64,000 nucleotides of DNA, taken from positions 124,001 through 188,000 of the forward strand of contig VZRZ01004233.1 of assembly GCA_013398175.1 (NCBI GenBank). The letters run 5' to 3'. Of this stretch, positions 37,331-49,833 are shown one piece after another. The translations under genes were made by a program, and so were the position numbers. Under the pieces are notes generated by a model that was not told the origin of the DNA, did not search any database, and saw only the letters and a program-made list of their open reading frames with translations. The DNA comes from Climacteris rufus. Lineage: Eukaryota > Chordata > Aves > Passeriformes > Climacteridae. Numbering within the stretch: the first letter of the stretch is position 1; the number at the start of each line of letters is the position of its first letter.

Positions 37331-38559
37331 TGGCATGGTTTCTCACATGGAAATCCACCTCAGCACTTTATCTGCTGTTTCTAGCTAGGAATAACTTACA
37401 GACATTTCTAGGGAATCAGAGCACCCAAAGGCCGTTCTACCAAACCTTTGGTCACGTCAGCTTTCTATGGAGTACAATAAAGCATTATAAGCAAACACTG
37501 CAACAAATTTAGGAAATAATATATCTGAAATATTTAGGCATGAAAAAACAGAAAAATTAAAGCCTTCAATGCTCATTTAGGGAAAAGAGCTATCTACAGT
37601 GCACAGCATATTGAAGGCGAAGGAATGCAATTAGTGCTTGCTGCTGTATTTCAGGAGTGCTTCATCATTTCTTCTTAGCATGTAATTTACATATTAATAC
37701 TGGAAATGTCATTTGTTTGTTCCTTACATTATCACTCTTTGATAAGCACATGTCATTATTGCATACAAATAAGGAACTTCCACCTGCCTGACAGGAAACA
37801 CAGCCAGAAGTTATTTACAAAGGAGTCCTAGTCAGTCTGTTTCATACCATAATGAATCACCTGCCTCATTAGTAGACACCTTTCCTCCTCCACACCAAGC
37901 AGGCAGAGAAAGATCCTGACAGCAGAGCTTGCACTGCTCACTGCATGCCAGGAAGTAACACAAGGCCTTTTGCTATGAGAGGAACACACAGCTGTATTGG
38001 AGTCATGCTCATGTGCCTTCTCAAGGCACCACCTTGAACTTCTCTTCCTTACAAAGAACAAAACTTAAAACCCATCTTTGGAGAAAACCAAGGCTTGGAA
38101 GGGAAAAAGAAAGTCCAGGAGAGTGACAGAACAGAAGTGCTGGGGAAGCCTGAAAGCAGGGCTGGGCTCAGCAGAGCCACAACCTCCTGCTAGCAGAAGG
38201 TCACAGCAGCCACCTGAGTCCTCGGACACAGGCCAGCCTTTGATCACTCAGTCAGTAGTGAAGAACATCATTAACTCCACATATGTGACAGAATGGAAAT
38301 AAGCATAAATATTTTAAGACACTTTGGTCAAACTAAAAGTCCATACATTCCTGTAGCCAGTCCCTGGCTGTGGCTATCAGCAGATATTCCTGCCAGGAAA
38401 CATGGCACAGAGACCCCTGCTGACCACGGCTGATATTCCCAGTAAGCAGGTGTTAGAGGCTACTCTGTGCCAGACCTTCTTCTCAATGGCCTTGCTTCTC
38501 CAGATCCATCCAATTTGCATTTCTACTTTTACATCTGACACATCATACAGCAATGAGCT
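37331..38559. other. Non-coding stretch, no recognised element
   Basis: No gene or nameable repeat. The segment at about 37,600-37,790 is non-repetitive and rich in ATTA/TAAT cores, so it may be conserved non-coding DNA (inference). A GC-richer patch at 38,070-38,250 has short open frames on both strands with no recognised family. Confidence 0.4.
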
Positions 38560-39690
38560 CCTGAGCTGTATTATAGGCTGTGTGGAAAAGTACTTCCTCT
38601 TGTTTGTTTTAGGCCAGATGTCTAATAGCACTGTTACACTGTCCATACTGCACAGGCTGGGAGAGACAGGCAGTGATCATTCCCAGCTGAACTGCACCAC
38701 ATATATCTCAGTAGTCACTTTCCCAGGCTAAAAGCCATAACTCATTTAATGTCCCCATGTGCAGAAGCCTTTGGTTTAATTTCTGGTTAACCTTACTGTC
38801 CTTCTCTGTCTCTTTTCTAGTTCTACTATATCATCTTGAGACTAAGGGATCAGAAATGAACCTTCCATTCAACACTCCATATATGTAACAGTGACAAAGA
38901 GATGTTTTATCCTCTATTCCTTTCCTTATAACTTCTAACATTCCATTTGCCTTTCAGTTATCAATAATTATTATAATGATTTTTTCAGAAAATTGTATAA
39001 TAACTTCAAATTGACACAGCTAATAGGTAAATTATAATTTCATACATATATTTGAGACTAGTTTTCCCAGGTGCATCATTTAAAATACCTGGGCCCTAGA
39101 CTTCATCTGCCATTTCTATTTTACAGACAGTTAATAACAAGAAATCCTTCTAATGCTCTTTGCAGTTGTTCTGAGTTTTGGTTATTCTGAAAAATTTTGT
39201 CTGATGAAGCAGCAGTTATCACCACATCACTCACCCCCTTTCTCAGATAATTTATGAATACACTAAACAGAGCAGAGGCTGGAGCTGTGCATATCCCTCT
39301 CTATTGTGAAATAGAGATCATTTACTCCTACCCTGTGGCTTCTTTCATTTAACCAATTATTAGTCTGTAACATCTTAATATCATCAAGACTCTTTGGTTA
39401 AAAATATCATTGAAACCCTTTTTAAAAATGTGTTATTAACTGCATCACCCTTACTCACACATTCTTCACAGAACTAGAATAGGTTTGTGAGGGATGACTT
39501 CAGTCTATGAAATCTGCTTTGACTCTACTCCTTTATGATGTATTTCACCTCTCTTCTCTTTGCTGTCATTTGTTACAGCTTCTACTAATCTGTCCAACAC
39601 AAAAGTCAGAGGTACTATTCTGTGGTTCCTTGAATTCTCTCTGCAAACTTTTGATAAAAACTGGTGTTGTATTTGCCACTCCCAAACCAT
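38560..39690 (-). mobile_element. Ancient CR1-like LINE, long decayed ORF2 portion
   Basis: More than 1.1 kb of the plus strand follows the antisense of the ORF2/3' region of old amniote CR1 LINEs in co-linear order. The pieces are GAAAAGTACTTCCTCTTGTT (about 38,586), CTCTTTTCTAGTTCTACTAT (about 38,810), 'aatacactaaacagagcag' (about 39,255), 'atttactcctaccctgtggc' (about 39,320), 'gaactagaataggtttgtga' (about 39,472) and 'aaaactggtgttgtatttgc' (about 39,656). The co-linearity makes the call firm although each piece is only moderately similar. Reading frames are destroyed. It is a molecular fossil, far older than the CR1 copies at 43.5 and 60-62 kb. Confidence 0.75.
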
Positions 39691-42600
39691 CCAAAAGAAA
39701 AAAAAAATAAATTTTAAACAACAGGTTGGAAGCTGCAACTCATTGTTCAACAAACTCAACCCTGAGTTCAACAGGTACATACCTGGCTCATACTGCCTGA
39801 TACCATCACTTTGATTCTTCCCTTTCCACCGACTTTTCTAAAACTCTTCTGGTCTCATTTCATATTGAGACAATTCCTCAGACTTGCCTCCTATAAAGGA
39901 AGGTTTTATGGCAGGGCATATTCCCCAATGAATGTCAATGAAAAGAATTAATTTTAAACTTAGTTCCCTGCTTTCTCTGGGCTTCCTATAATTCTCTCAT
40001 GCTGAATTTGAGATATGAGTATCTTCTTTCAAAATCAGTTACTTCAGTTCATACCTCTTCATTTTAGACTTTTATTACTGGTAGAAAAGTACTCATATTC
40101 ATATGAGTTTTTGCAGTACATATGAACTTGATTGAGTTTTCTGCCTCATGCTCTATGAGATTTTACTTTTTAATATTGAGCAGTGGAAAAAGGGACCTTA
40201 TTTGTCCATACATGATCAGTTACACAGCCTCATGTTTTATAGCATCCATGCCTAAATATAGGAATACTTCATCCCAGAAGATCTAATCACTTCAATAATG
40301 AGACACCAGCACAAAGAAAAAATTCTTGACAGTTAGCACTTTTACTCTTCTGTAAATTAGTTGTTCCCTTCCCAAGAAAAAAAAATCTAAACCCTCGCTC
40401 CCATGTATTTAAATTAGAAGACTAGACTATATTATTTAGGATTAGTCTTAAACGAAGAAGGAAGATTTATGTTTCTGCTCTGCGTTTATCCGAAGTCTCC
40501 GAACAAAGAGTAAATGTTCAATGTCATATTAATACTGCCACATGCTGTGATTTTTTCTGCTTGAGAGACTCCATGGCATATGCCCTCTGCTCATCTGCAG
40601 TTCTGAAAGTATTTAAGCTGCCATTTGTACAGTGAACCAGTAGAAAGGAATGAAAGCACTAAAGAATCCTTTTAAAACCACACAAAATATCCTGCCTGAA
40701 TTTACCACCACCATTTCAGTGCTTACTTGCAAAAAAAAAAGAAACACAGCATTAATTCTCTCCAGTGATACTTTTTGTTTCACAAGACATCCACGCTGGA
40801 TATTGCTTTGATAATGAAGGTGAGAAATTATTTCTATTCGCAATTCAGCATCCCCAAATATTTTTACATAAATAGTAGCATTTGCTTCCATTTACTTTTA
40901 AGTAACTACTTTCTAGCAGCATTATGTCTAGACCTATTAACTGTAATGGCCATTTTATCCAGGCCTTTTAAAAAATAAGATGGTGATCTTTTCAGACAGG
41001 TATATCTGTTGAGAGACCTCTGGCTTTAAACTGGCTTAGACTGATATTCTTATTTGATATGTTGTTGTATAATACAAAACATTTTTAGTTGGGGCCCCCC
41101 TCAAGAAGTCCACACCGGGTTGTGCTCATCTTCAGCTGCCTCAGGCACAAAACCACCAAGCTGATTATCACCTCGTTCACCATTCAGGCATGAAGAACTC
41201 GAAATTGCTGTTCTTACCTCTTACCCTGAACACCCCCAAGTATCTGACAATAGCAGTGGAGGAAAAAAGCATCTATAGACACACAAATATATACATGTAT
41301 ACATAATATGTGGGGAGACTGAAAAGCAAAGTTCAGCAAGAAGTACACACATTGGCTACAGGTCACCAGGTACAAACTGTCTGCACACCTTAGGAGCAGG
41401 AACACTGAGGAAGCTCAGTGTCTCACTCTAAGGGAGGCCTGAAGCAAAGGATGGAGTGGCATGAAGGTGTCGAAGTCATGCTCTGTTGAAATCAATGTGT
41501 ATATGAAACAAAGGACGGGGCAGCACAGCAGTTATACTCCATTGAAACAATGCAGCTAGTGGGAACTAAGCCAAAGAAATTATCCAGACAGTGATCAAAA
41601 GCTGAACTTTGCCTCCTTAACTCAAAAATACGTATTACTTTTCATGCCTGACATCTGCTAATCACTAAAGTCACTCAAACAATGTAAACATGAAATTGTA
41701 ACTACCTTTTCGCCTCCCACAAAGAAAATAATATAAATATAGCTGAAGTGTGGGAGAAGGTCAGAGAAGACTCCATCGTAAGTTTTGGGATCCATCAATG
41801 GGTTGAACCTGTCTTGTCCCTGATAGGGACATCCGCTGGATAAGAACCTTATTCTGTATGTGCTAAATGATTATCATGAGATAGCTTTTATTGGTGATTA
41901 GAACTTGTCTGGATATTGTTTCAAATTAATTTTTGCAGTCAGTGGCAACGTCTGAACCTTAACCTGCCACAGCCTTCTATTACCAGTGTGTTTGATAACA
42001 AAGTGTGCTATTCCATAAACTGTGAGTTTGAGTCCTTCAAGGGTGCTGGCAGCCTTTGGCAGTGAATAACACACTTGACAAAACTGATAATAAACCAACC
42101 AAGAGCAGGGACACTGTTGTCGCATGACCCTGAGTTATTGGTTGAACCACCCTCTGATCCAGCAGCTGTTCAGTGGGGTCCCCATAAGGGAGCCTTGACA
42201 GACCAGTCAGGCACAAGGGTCTCATCCTCCCTGGGGGCACTGATAGATTGCTCAAATATAGAGGGTTCAAGGAATCATCTCCCTTTCACTCGACATCATA
42301 TCACTTACAACCCAACAACTAACATGCTTCTTGCAGGTTTGGCTTGAGCTAAAAACCTGAGGAAGATTTTCACAATTAATACAGAGAAAAGCTATCTTGA
42401 AAGCAAGCACAGTCTTGTCACCACTAATAACTAGTGTGCACCTGCATGCTTTCCAGGCAGCTCACAGGAAAATCACAAAACTAATGTGAATGTAAGTGAA
42501 TTTACAGAGCAAGCATGCACATACTCGGAATTATGGGAACAAGTTCAAGTGCTCACTTCCCCTGAGGTGGGTTGGAGACATACCCCAGGCTGCATGCACT

Positions 42601-43526
42601 GAGAGGGTACCTCTGCAACCGAGCCTGGAAAATGCTGAGAGTTCACAGAGCGGAAGCAGCACTGAGATGTCTCACCTAAGTAAATGTTCCTGCAGATATA
42701 TGCACGTCTTTATGACTCACCTCAGCATAAAAGCCCATAGCTTCCAAAATATATGATCCTATCTCACTACTAACCTAAATGGGGCTACTCACACAATAAA
42801 GGACTAATTGCATGAGAAGAGATTGCTCGATGAGGTGCTTGGACTTGCATGTTTCTGGTCAAGTCCTCAATGGATGCAAATTGGCACAGCTTCAAAAAAA
42901 TTAGTGATGCTGAAGGTGTGGCTCCCACTAAATGTGTGTTTTAGAGGGAAAGTAATACAAAGAGATTCTGCATGAGAAAATTGTGTCTTTATTAACACAC
43001 TAGTAATAGATAAAGTAGGTTGGTAAGGTATAATTTACTTGGATTTTCATTGTATTCTGTTTAAGACTTTTAAGCAATCTAATTAGTCATGGGTTAAATG
43101 GCAAACTTCTGTAGTGGGATTTGAAACTGATTAAAAGATACAAAGGTAGAGAATTTAATCACATAAACAGTAAGAATTTAAAGGTAGCTGTACAGGGGCA
43201 GTACTATTTAGTATATTTAAGTTATTAGTAAACAATCAGGAGACGATTGTGTGGGAGTCTTTGAAGGATGGGTGCATCAAATCTGAAGGAGGTTTGAGGA
43301 ATTAAAAAGGGTGTAAGTACATAAGCAGATAGTTATCATCTCTAAGACAAAGTGACACTGGAACACACTTCTCATAGTAAGAGTGAACACTGTCACCACC
43401 TGTCCTGTCCTTAAGAGCAGCTCAAGTGATTTAAAACAAGCCCCAGCTGGTAAGTGGGAGAAACCCATTTCCTTCCACAGAAAACATCAGTTTGCCTGGT
43501 CACTGCTAAAGCACAAGTCAACAATA
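39691..43526. other. Non-coding stretch with unresolved LTR-like part
   Basis: No exon is supported. Within 41,080-42,350 the sequence changes character: it has a TATAAATATA box at about 41,730, a downstream 7-bp perfect hairpin (TGTCCCT-GAT-AGGGACA, 41,815-41,831) and AATAAA at about 42,084. This order would suit an LTR, but I could not find matching terminal inverted repeats or a target-site duplication. The rest shows nothing recognisable. Confidence 0.35.
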
Positions 43527-43941
43527 CAGCATCTCTCTGGTGAAGGAAGGCTAATAGAATGGGGTCTGTTCAGTCTGGACAAGACAACACTCCAGAGAAA
43601 CCTTACTATGGCTTTTCAGTACTTAAAGTGGTTTATAAGAAGGACATAAAAAGGCTTTTCAGTAGGGTCTGCAGTGATAGGACAAGGGGGAATGGGTTTA
43701 AACTGAAAGAGGGCAGGTTTAGATTAGATGTTAGGAAGGAAATCTTTATTGAGAGGGTGGTGAGGCACTCGAACAAGGGGCCCAGAGAAGCTGTGAATGC
43801 CCCATCCCTGGAAGTGTTCAAGGCCAGGTCAGATGGGGCTTTGAGCAACCCGGTCTAGTGAAATGTGTCCTGCCCGTGGCAGGGGAGTTGGAACTAGGTG
43901 ATCTTTAAGGCCCCTTCCAAACCAAGCCATTCTACGATTCT
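43527..43941 (+). mobile_element. CR1 LINE, 5'-truncated
   Basis: About 415 bases of avian CR1 in sense orientation cover the end of ORF2 and the short 3' UTR. Landmarks are GTTCAGTCTGGACAAGACAA (about 43,567), GATAGGACAAGGGGGAATGG (about 43,676), 'gaaggaaatctttattgaga' (about 43,735), GGAAGTGTTCAAGGCCAGGT (about 43,810), 'ctagtgaaatgtgtcctgcc' and the tail CCATTCTACGATTCTC. The translated end of ORF2 is partly legible around 43,650-43,855. The element stops precisely at its 3' tail and is followed by a pyrimidine-rich microsatellite (CTTCCCTTCCTTTCCCTTCC). It is inactive because of the 5' truncation. Confidence 0.95.
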
Positions 43942-46348
43942 CTTCCCTTCCTTTCCCTTCCTCTCTCTACTTACCTCTACTATAAAATCTCTGTGGGCTG
44001 AACCACAACCACTGTGCACCTGTTCACAGAAACCCTTTGCAGCTGCAAGTGTTGTTCTGGGAGAAGCAGCTGAGTGTACAGGCAAACAACAGTTATTTTA
44101 GCAAATTTTGTCATGGCTATTTCACACTTCAGGCACAACAGCATCAGAAGATGAAGGACTCTTGAATGCCAGCATTTATACAAAAACTTTTTTTCCCCCC
44201 GACCTTGAGTCTTGTATATCTGTGGAAGATGTCTGGTATATAATAAGAGCATTGCTGGGGGAAGTTCAATTCAGTCAGTCACAGCTTACACACACAGGTA
44301 AATGCATTTTATTAACTGTAAGCTTTCATTTTTCTCTTGTGGACTCACAGGAGCTCCTTATGACATTTTTGTAAGGAGAAAATGGAACTGAATGCTCTTT
44401 CAAGAAAAAGAAAACATAAAGCTTACAATTAATTCAGCTCTATAAAATGCTGAACACAGGTTCAAAAGCCAATTTAAAATCTTCGACATAAGATCAAAAA
44501 ATACTACAAAAGGATGTCAGTATTTTTAAACAGGAACATTCTCTTCAGGAGTCAAACCACTTCACAAGTTGACAACTTTCTGTGTTCATAACCAGCAGCT
44601 TCCCTTTGAAGCAACTTTCACATTGAGATCTGATGGAATAACTCAACATTACAAAACAGGAAAGCACTGTAAATTATGCTTATTATTTTGAGGGCTACAA
44701 AAACACAGTCACATATAAAAATTGCAAGATATGCACAGCCTAAAAAAATTTACTAGTCCCTGCTTTACAGAGATTCTAGCTGATATATAAGTGGACAAAA
44801 ATACACACATAGCAATGCAATAATAAGGAAAAGGAAATCCATTAATTAGCATCCTGTTTTGTGGGGTCATATATAAAGAAATAGCAGGTCAAACAAGTGT
44901 TTCTAAACATTCCCACTTTAACCAAAGTGTGGTTACCTTTGGACAGGGGTATTTGAAATATGACACGTGCTGTCAGCCCCTGCCAAACGCAGCCTTCATC
45001 ACCTGAGAACACCACACGGTAGAGAAGGAAGTAAAATTCCAAATTTAATCAATGTTGTCTTTGAAAAAAATGGTTCAGTCAAATGGCTGAACCACATGAG
45101 TATAAACATACATTCAGACAGTGAGGGATATCAGCAGAAGAAAATTCCTGGCATTTTAACATTCCTGTGATATAGCATGCAGTAGGTATATAAACTTAGC
45201 TAAACTTAAAATTGCAAACACATAGCAAACCCAAAGCTCAAGCTCTCTGTAACATCAGACATGAAGTGGTGTTTAGGCTTCTCATTAGGCTTCTACAGAG
45301 AAGTGAATTTTATATACAAAATTTGTATCATATCCATGTATCAATTTCTCTTGCATGTTCGTACTCACTGCAGAGAACTTTGTAAATGATAGAGCTTCCC
45401 AAGCACAATAGGTGCTTTGCAGCTAACTCACAAAATACATTCCTAAGTTTGTGCAGGATGTGTGATGAAATCTTGGTGTTATTTCTTCGGCATTAGTTAA
45501 CAGCTCTCTGGAGCAAAACACACAGTTATGGTTGGTCATGACACCTAGCAAACCACTAAGCTCTGGTCTGTGCATAAGCCAAAGGCCTGAAGTTATCAAA
45601 AGATGCACAGCAGCTATTTAAACATTAAATTTTAAAAAAATCATACTAGCTATTAAAAATAGAGACAAACGTGTAAAGGAATAAAAAAAATTAAATTGTT
45701 GTGAATTCTTCTTTTGTCTCTAGCACCTCTTCCTTTATTTTCACATTGGACTTGCAAAATTTATTTCTTTATAAAAGGGTGCTGGTGCTTCAGGAAACAA
45801 AATAAATTATTTGGGGCTATTTCCATGATTCTTAGAACTTATCTTATGTGATTAGCTGCCCAGACATGACACTGGAAATATGGGTCCTGCAAGAGAGAGT
45901 TCAACTTTATTCAGGTCCAACAGGGTGATATATTTGCTCCTTGGAAGGAAGGATTTGTTCAGTGATGCTATTGCAATCTGATTGTGTGACTCTGCATTGT
46001 ACCAGGAATAAACAGATATCAAAGACAGCACTGTGAATGGAAGAACAGCTAAAAGCTTTAGCAGAGACACTCTGAAAAAACAGGGAGAAAGGATATGGAA
46101 GACACCTAACCATTATGTATCTCCAACTAAGGTGTGCCAGAAAAATGGAATGATTGTCAAAGAAGAGGTTTAATTCTGACAAACTGTCAACTGTGAAGAA
46201 GTGGATGTGTTTCACAAGTTTTCACTTAAGTTGGACAGATGAAACTCCAGTGTGAAAGAACTTTGTCTTTCATGAAAATGTGTCACTCATGGCTGGCTGG
46301 ATCCAGGCTGTTCATCCCAGGACCCCTACCCTCCAGAAATATCTTAAA
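43942..46348. other. Non-coding stretch, no recognised element
   Basis: After the short CT-rich run behind the CR1 tail (about 43,942-43,980), I see no gene or nameable repeat. Open frames are at most 102 codons and overlap on opposite strands, as expected by chance. Confidence 0.45.
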
Positions 46349-46782
46349 TGTTGCCTTAGGTTTTAACCCTTATATTTTCTCGAATTCTGTATTGCCTAGT
46401 GTGTAACTCTGAGATGCTTCATAGCCTGTTAGCTGCTGTTCTCTCATGTTAAGATAGAAATAACAGTGCCTCTCTGGGCTTGCTCTTCAACAACACTTAG
46501 ACTGCCCAAGCCCAAGCTTCTAAAGGCAGAGGAGGGGGAGCAATCTAGAGGAGCTAGGGAGAAATTGCAACGTTTTAATTGGTGAATTTATGCTGATATG
46601 CAAATGGACCAAACCTATAAAGGTGTGGAGAACTCGTGACTCATTGTCCATTTTGGGTGATGCCCCTAGCGGGTCTTTGTCTGCCCTAAATGTACCTTTG
46701 AAGGCCTTTTGAATAAATACCCACCTTTTATTCCCTTACTCCTGACTAGTCTCAGTTTTTGGGCTAGCCTTTTCAGGCAACA
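46349..46782 (+). mobile_element. Solo LTR of an endogenous retrovirus
   Basis: A 434-bp solo LTR begins TGTTGCCT and ends AGGCAACA, a perfect 8-bp terminal inverted repeat with the canonical TG...CA ends. Internal signals come in the right order and strand: an octamer ATGCAAAT (46,598-46,605), a TATA box in CCTATAAAGG (about 46,613-46,622) and a poly(A) signal AATAAA (46,712-46,717). A U5-like end follows. Flanks are TAAA on the left and TAAC on the right, a possible 4-bp target duplication with one difference, which would suit a gammaretrovirus-like (class I) element. No primer-binding site or internal viral sequence follows, so this is a recombination-derived solo LTR without viral genes. 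Confidence 0.85.
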
Positions 46783-48755
46783 TAACAATTAAGTCAGTGC
46801 CATTCAATTTTATGTAACACTTAAAAAAATGTGAATAGCAGCCCTTTTCCTTCTGTCCCTCTTCCTTCTCCTTCCTTTAACATCCACCAGAACATCTATA
46901 CCTTGCTGGCTGGGACACTCACCTAGGTGGTGGGAGGTGGTTGGAATTCTCTCAGGTGAAGAAGGGAATGGAATTGTATCCCATGTAGAGTATTCTGCCC
47001 ACTCAGAATTACACTATAAACATTACATGTAAGGAAGTCACTACTACTTCCTCTGGTTATGTCTTACAGGAGATGACTACTGCTCCTCTTCTAAAGAAGG
47101 TTTCAGGAGCAATCTATTTACTCTGGTGTTTCTAGAGGGAAGCACCTTCCGGGAGGCACATGTAGGATGACTATGAGTCCAGACAAGGATGAGAATGTTA
47201 GATGGAACCTTATTCCCCACTGCCCCTCAAAGTGATTTGAGACAACTTTCCCCTCCAAGTGTTCACCATGAATTCCTTATGAGACATCCAGTCCTTGGGG
47301 GGGCACAGAGGACAGGCATTGTAACGCTGTCGATTCCTGTATGGCAGTAGGAACCTTGAAGCTGGATTACACACAGAGACACTCAGCTTTTCAGCACCCA
47401 AATCTGTTGGTGGACCTGGACCAATGCTCACTTCACTGTGTTGTGTCTCCTGAGGTTGGCATTGACATACTGTGAGCAGAACATACAGAAATCTACATTG
47501 CTGCTGGTGCCACATGGGAATTGAAATGATTTCTGTAACCACTGGGACCAGGCAGTTTAACATTCTTTGTGAGGTCTGTGTTTTCTTTCTTAAAAAAATA
47601 TGAGGACACTGACATTTAATGCTCCCTGATTTGCATATAACTAAGCTATATGGCATCGTAATTTTGCTTTGTTTTCTTACACATTATTTCTGTTGTTGTC
47701 ATAGTCTTTTGAGATTTGCCATTTATGCCCTAAGCACTAAACAACTCACTAGGATGCCACTTACCTTAATCTTTTTTGGACATTTTTGATATATGACGTT
47801 CCCTGCATAGTGACAGGTTCAGTATTGTTTAAAAAACAGCAGGAGAAAAACCCAATTAAACTTGCAATTTTTTACAAAGCGAGGCACATAGGCAGTGTGC
47901 CCACCAGATGATTTGCTCTGTCCTTGGCTGTACAGGACACATCTACAAGAGGAATTTCCTCTGCGGGCAGAGCATGTCTCATTTCCTAAAACTCTGCTAC
48001 CTTTCTGCAGAAGAGAAATATAAATAAAACATAACCGTTATGGCTTTCTTCACCTCAAATATATATATTGAGTTTACATGAAGGGTTAACTTTTCAAAAG
48101 GCTCCCCAGATCTATGACAGCTGCCTGGGCTTTCAGTTGCAGCTTCCTTGCACACACCAGAAGTTACTGCTTCCCAGGTTGTTCAGGCTGTTTTGGTGTT
48201 CAACTCCTCCATACAGGGGTAATCATTTAATTTTCACATACGCAGGAGGAAGACTGGACAGTTTTATGTTCATAGAACTGGACTCATCCTTTGACATCCC
48301 ATCTGCTCTTTAAAATCAATCACGTTAAGGAACTCTTGGTATGACTCACAGGGAACCCAAACTCTGATTTACAGCAGACATAGGGTGCAATTTGTCTCTC
48401 ACCACTTCAGTTGTCCACAAGTTCAACATTTTTGGTAAGCAAGTCTTCTCCATTTCTTCCATACTCAAAGGAGGTGTTTTTGATGTAGGTATCTTTCTGC
48501 TCAGTGATTCAGCAGCATCTCCCATTTCAGGATGGGATGAGTCATTTTCTGACTGTCTCTCTGTCAAAAAATTAAGAGCCTAGATCACTTTCTTACTCAA
48601 CAATTAACTTCAAAGCAATTAACATTAAGACAGTTGAATCTTACTCCCAATTAAATCGTTGTTCTTCAATTCAGTTACTATTTTTACATCAGAAATGATG
48701 ACACTGTCACATAAATCACAGGGAACTTGTGTAAAGTAACACTCTTCTGAGAGTC
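46783..48755. other. Non-coding stretch, no recognised element
   Basis: No exon or nameable repeat. A minus-strand open frame of 148 codons (47,210-47,656) is the longest here. Its composition is unremarkable and no domain is recognised. In this much sequence about two frames of that length are expected by chance. Confidence 0.45.
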
Positions 48756-48908
48756 TGTCCTCGTTTTGGCTGGGATAGAGTTCGTTTTCTTCTTGGTACC
48801 TTGTTCAGTGCTGTGGTGTTTGATTTAGAGTGAGAATAATATTGATAACACACTGATGTTTTGGTTGTTGCTAAGTATATCGTACCCTAGGTCAAGGACA
48901 TTTTCCAG

Positions 48909-49833
48909 AACAGATTTTCTGCATTAACAAACAGTCAAAATATTGCTGATGGCGATAAAGAGGAGAGACTTCTTGAATGTGTAGTGAAAGATGTGAGAAT
49001 TTGGGAATCTTCAGGACAATGGATAGTTTCATCTTATTCACCAATGACAGAAAAGCTGAAATCCCAGGCTTCTCAGATTTCTTGCCAGAACAGTTCCATC
49101 TGGAGTGTTATGACTGCAGAGCAAACAATAACATTCAGAACTATATAATTTCTGTCCAACAGAATGGACAATGGAAAAATCAGCTGCCTCAGTTGAAAGC
49201 TGTAAAAGCATTGACAAAAGCAACTGTGCTATCTGAATTAAAGAACACAATCACTCAACCCTTGCCTTCCTTTGCATTTGGAGGAGAGCATACATCAGGC
49301 TTTGGGCTGCTGAGCTTGCCTGTGAACAGCAGCAGTAACAGTGCTGCCAGGTTCTCCCTTACAATGATTTCCAGTCTTGTCCGTGCATCATCATCTGGAA
49401 ACACTATCACTTTTGAGAGCATTTCTGCATTTGAAGCCACATCCTTGCCCAGCAATTCTTTTGCTGAGAACTCTTCAAGCATCACTGTGCTTAGAGCCTT
49501 TGGAACTTCTAATGCAGCAGTAGCAACTTCTGCCTCACATTCCAGCAGAATTTTATTTGGATAGACTGCCAGTGTCCCTGGACATAACATCACATCAGCA
49601 TCTTCTGCACTCATAGTACTACATAAAAAAATGTTATTTATACCAAAGAGCAGCTGAAGAATTGAAACAATTTGAAGCAAAAAAGATTACAATGGGGAAA
49701 ATTCCTCTTAAGCTGCCACCACTGGAACTTTTAAATGTTTAGGACTTTTTAAGTTTCTTTTGAAAAAATATATTTTTTTAACTTCTCTGATAGCTCAACT
49801 ACACAATTTTATGGTTGAGTAATGAAATAAAAT
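48909..49833 (+). pseudogene. NUP42: NUP42 (NUPL2) processed pseudogene, 5'-truncated
   Basis: NUP42 is an FG-repeat nucleoporin on the cytoplasmic face of the nuclear pore. It binds the mRNA-export helicase-activation machinery (GLE1) through its C-terminus. The copy begins at about residue 100 of the ~420-residue protein, so the N-terminal CCCH zinc finger is missing. Legible blocks are LLECVVKDVRIWESSGQW (frame from 48,948), IPGFSDFLPEQFHLE and NNNIQNY (next frame), the worn FG region (FAFGG, SGFGLLSLPVNSSS, RAFGTSN), and the terminal block EELKQFEAKKITMGKIPLK plus PPLELLNV ending at a TAG (49,740-49,742). A short 3' UTR with AATAAA at 49,826-49,831 follows. Disruptions are a frameshift near 49,050, an in-frame TAG at 49,562-49,564 and a second frameshift near 49,650. 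No introns interrupt about 277 codons. The 195-codon open frame at 48,977-49,564 is only the middle part of this wreck. Confidence 0.88.

Noticed and set aside
47210..47656. 148-codon open frame on the minus strand
   Set aside because: No recognised family, no splice or promoter context, and a length compatible with chance in this amount of sequence.
48977..49564. 195-codon open frame as an intact gene
   Set aside because: It is the middle of the NUP42 retrocopy. Homology continues in another frame before it and past its stop codon after it, so the frame is not a gene.
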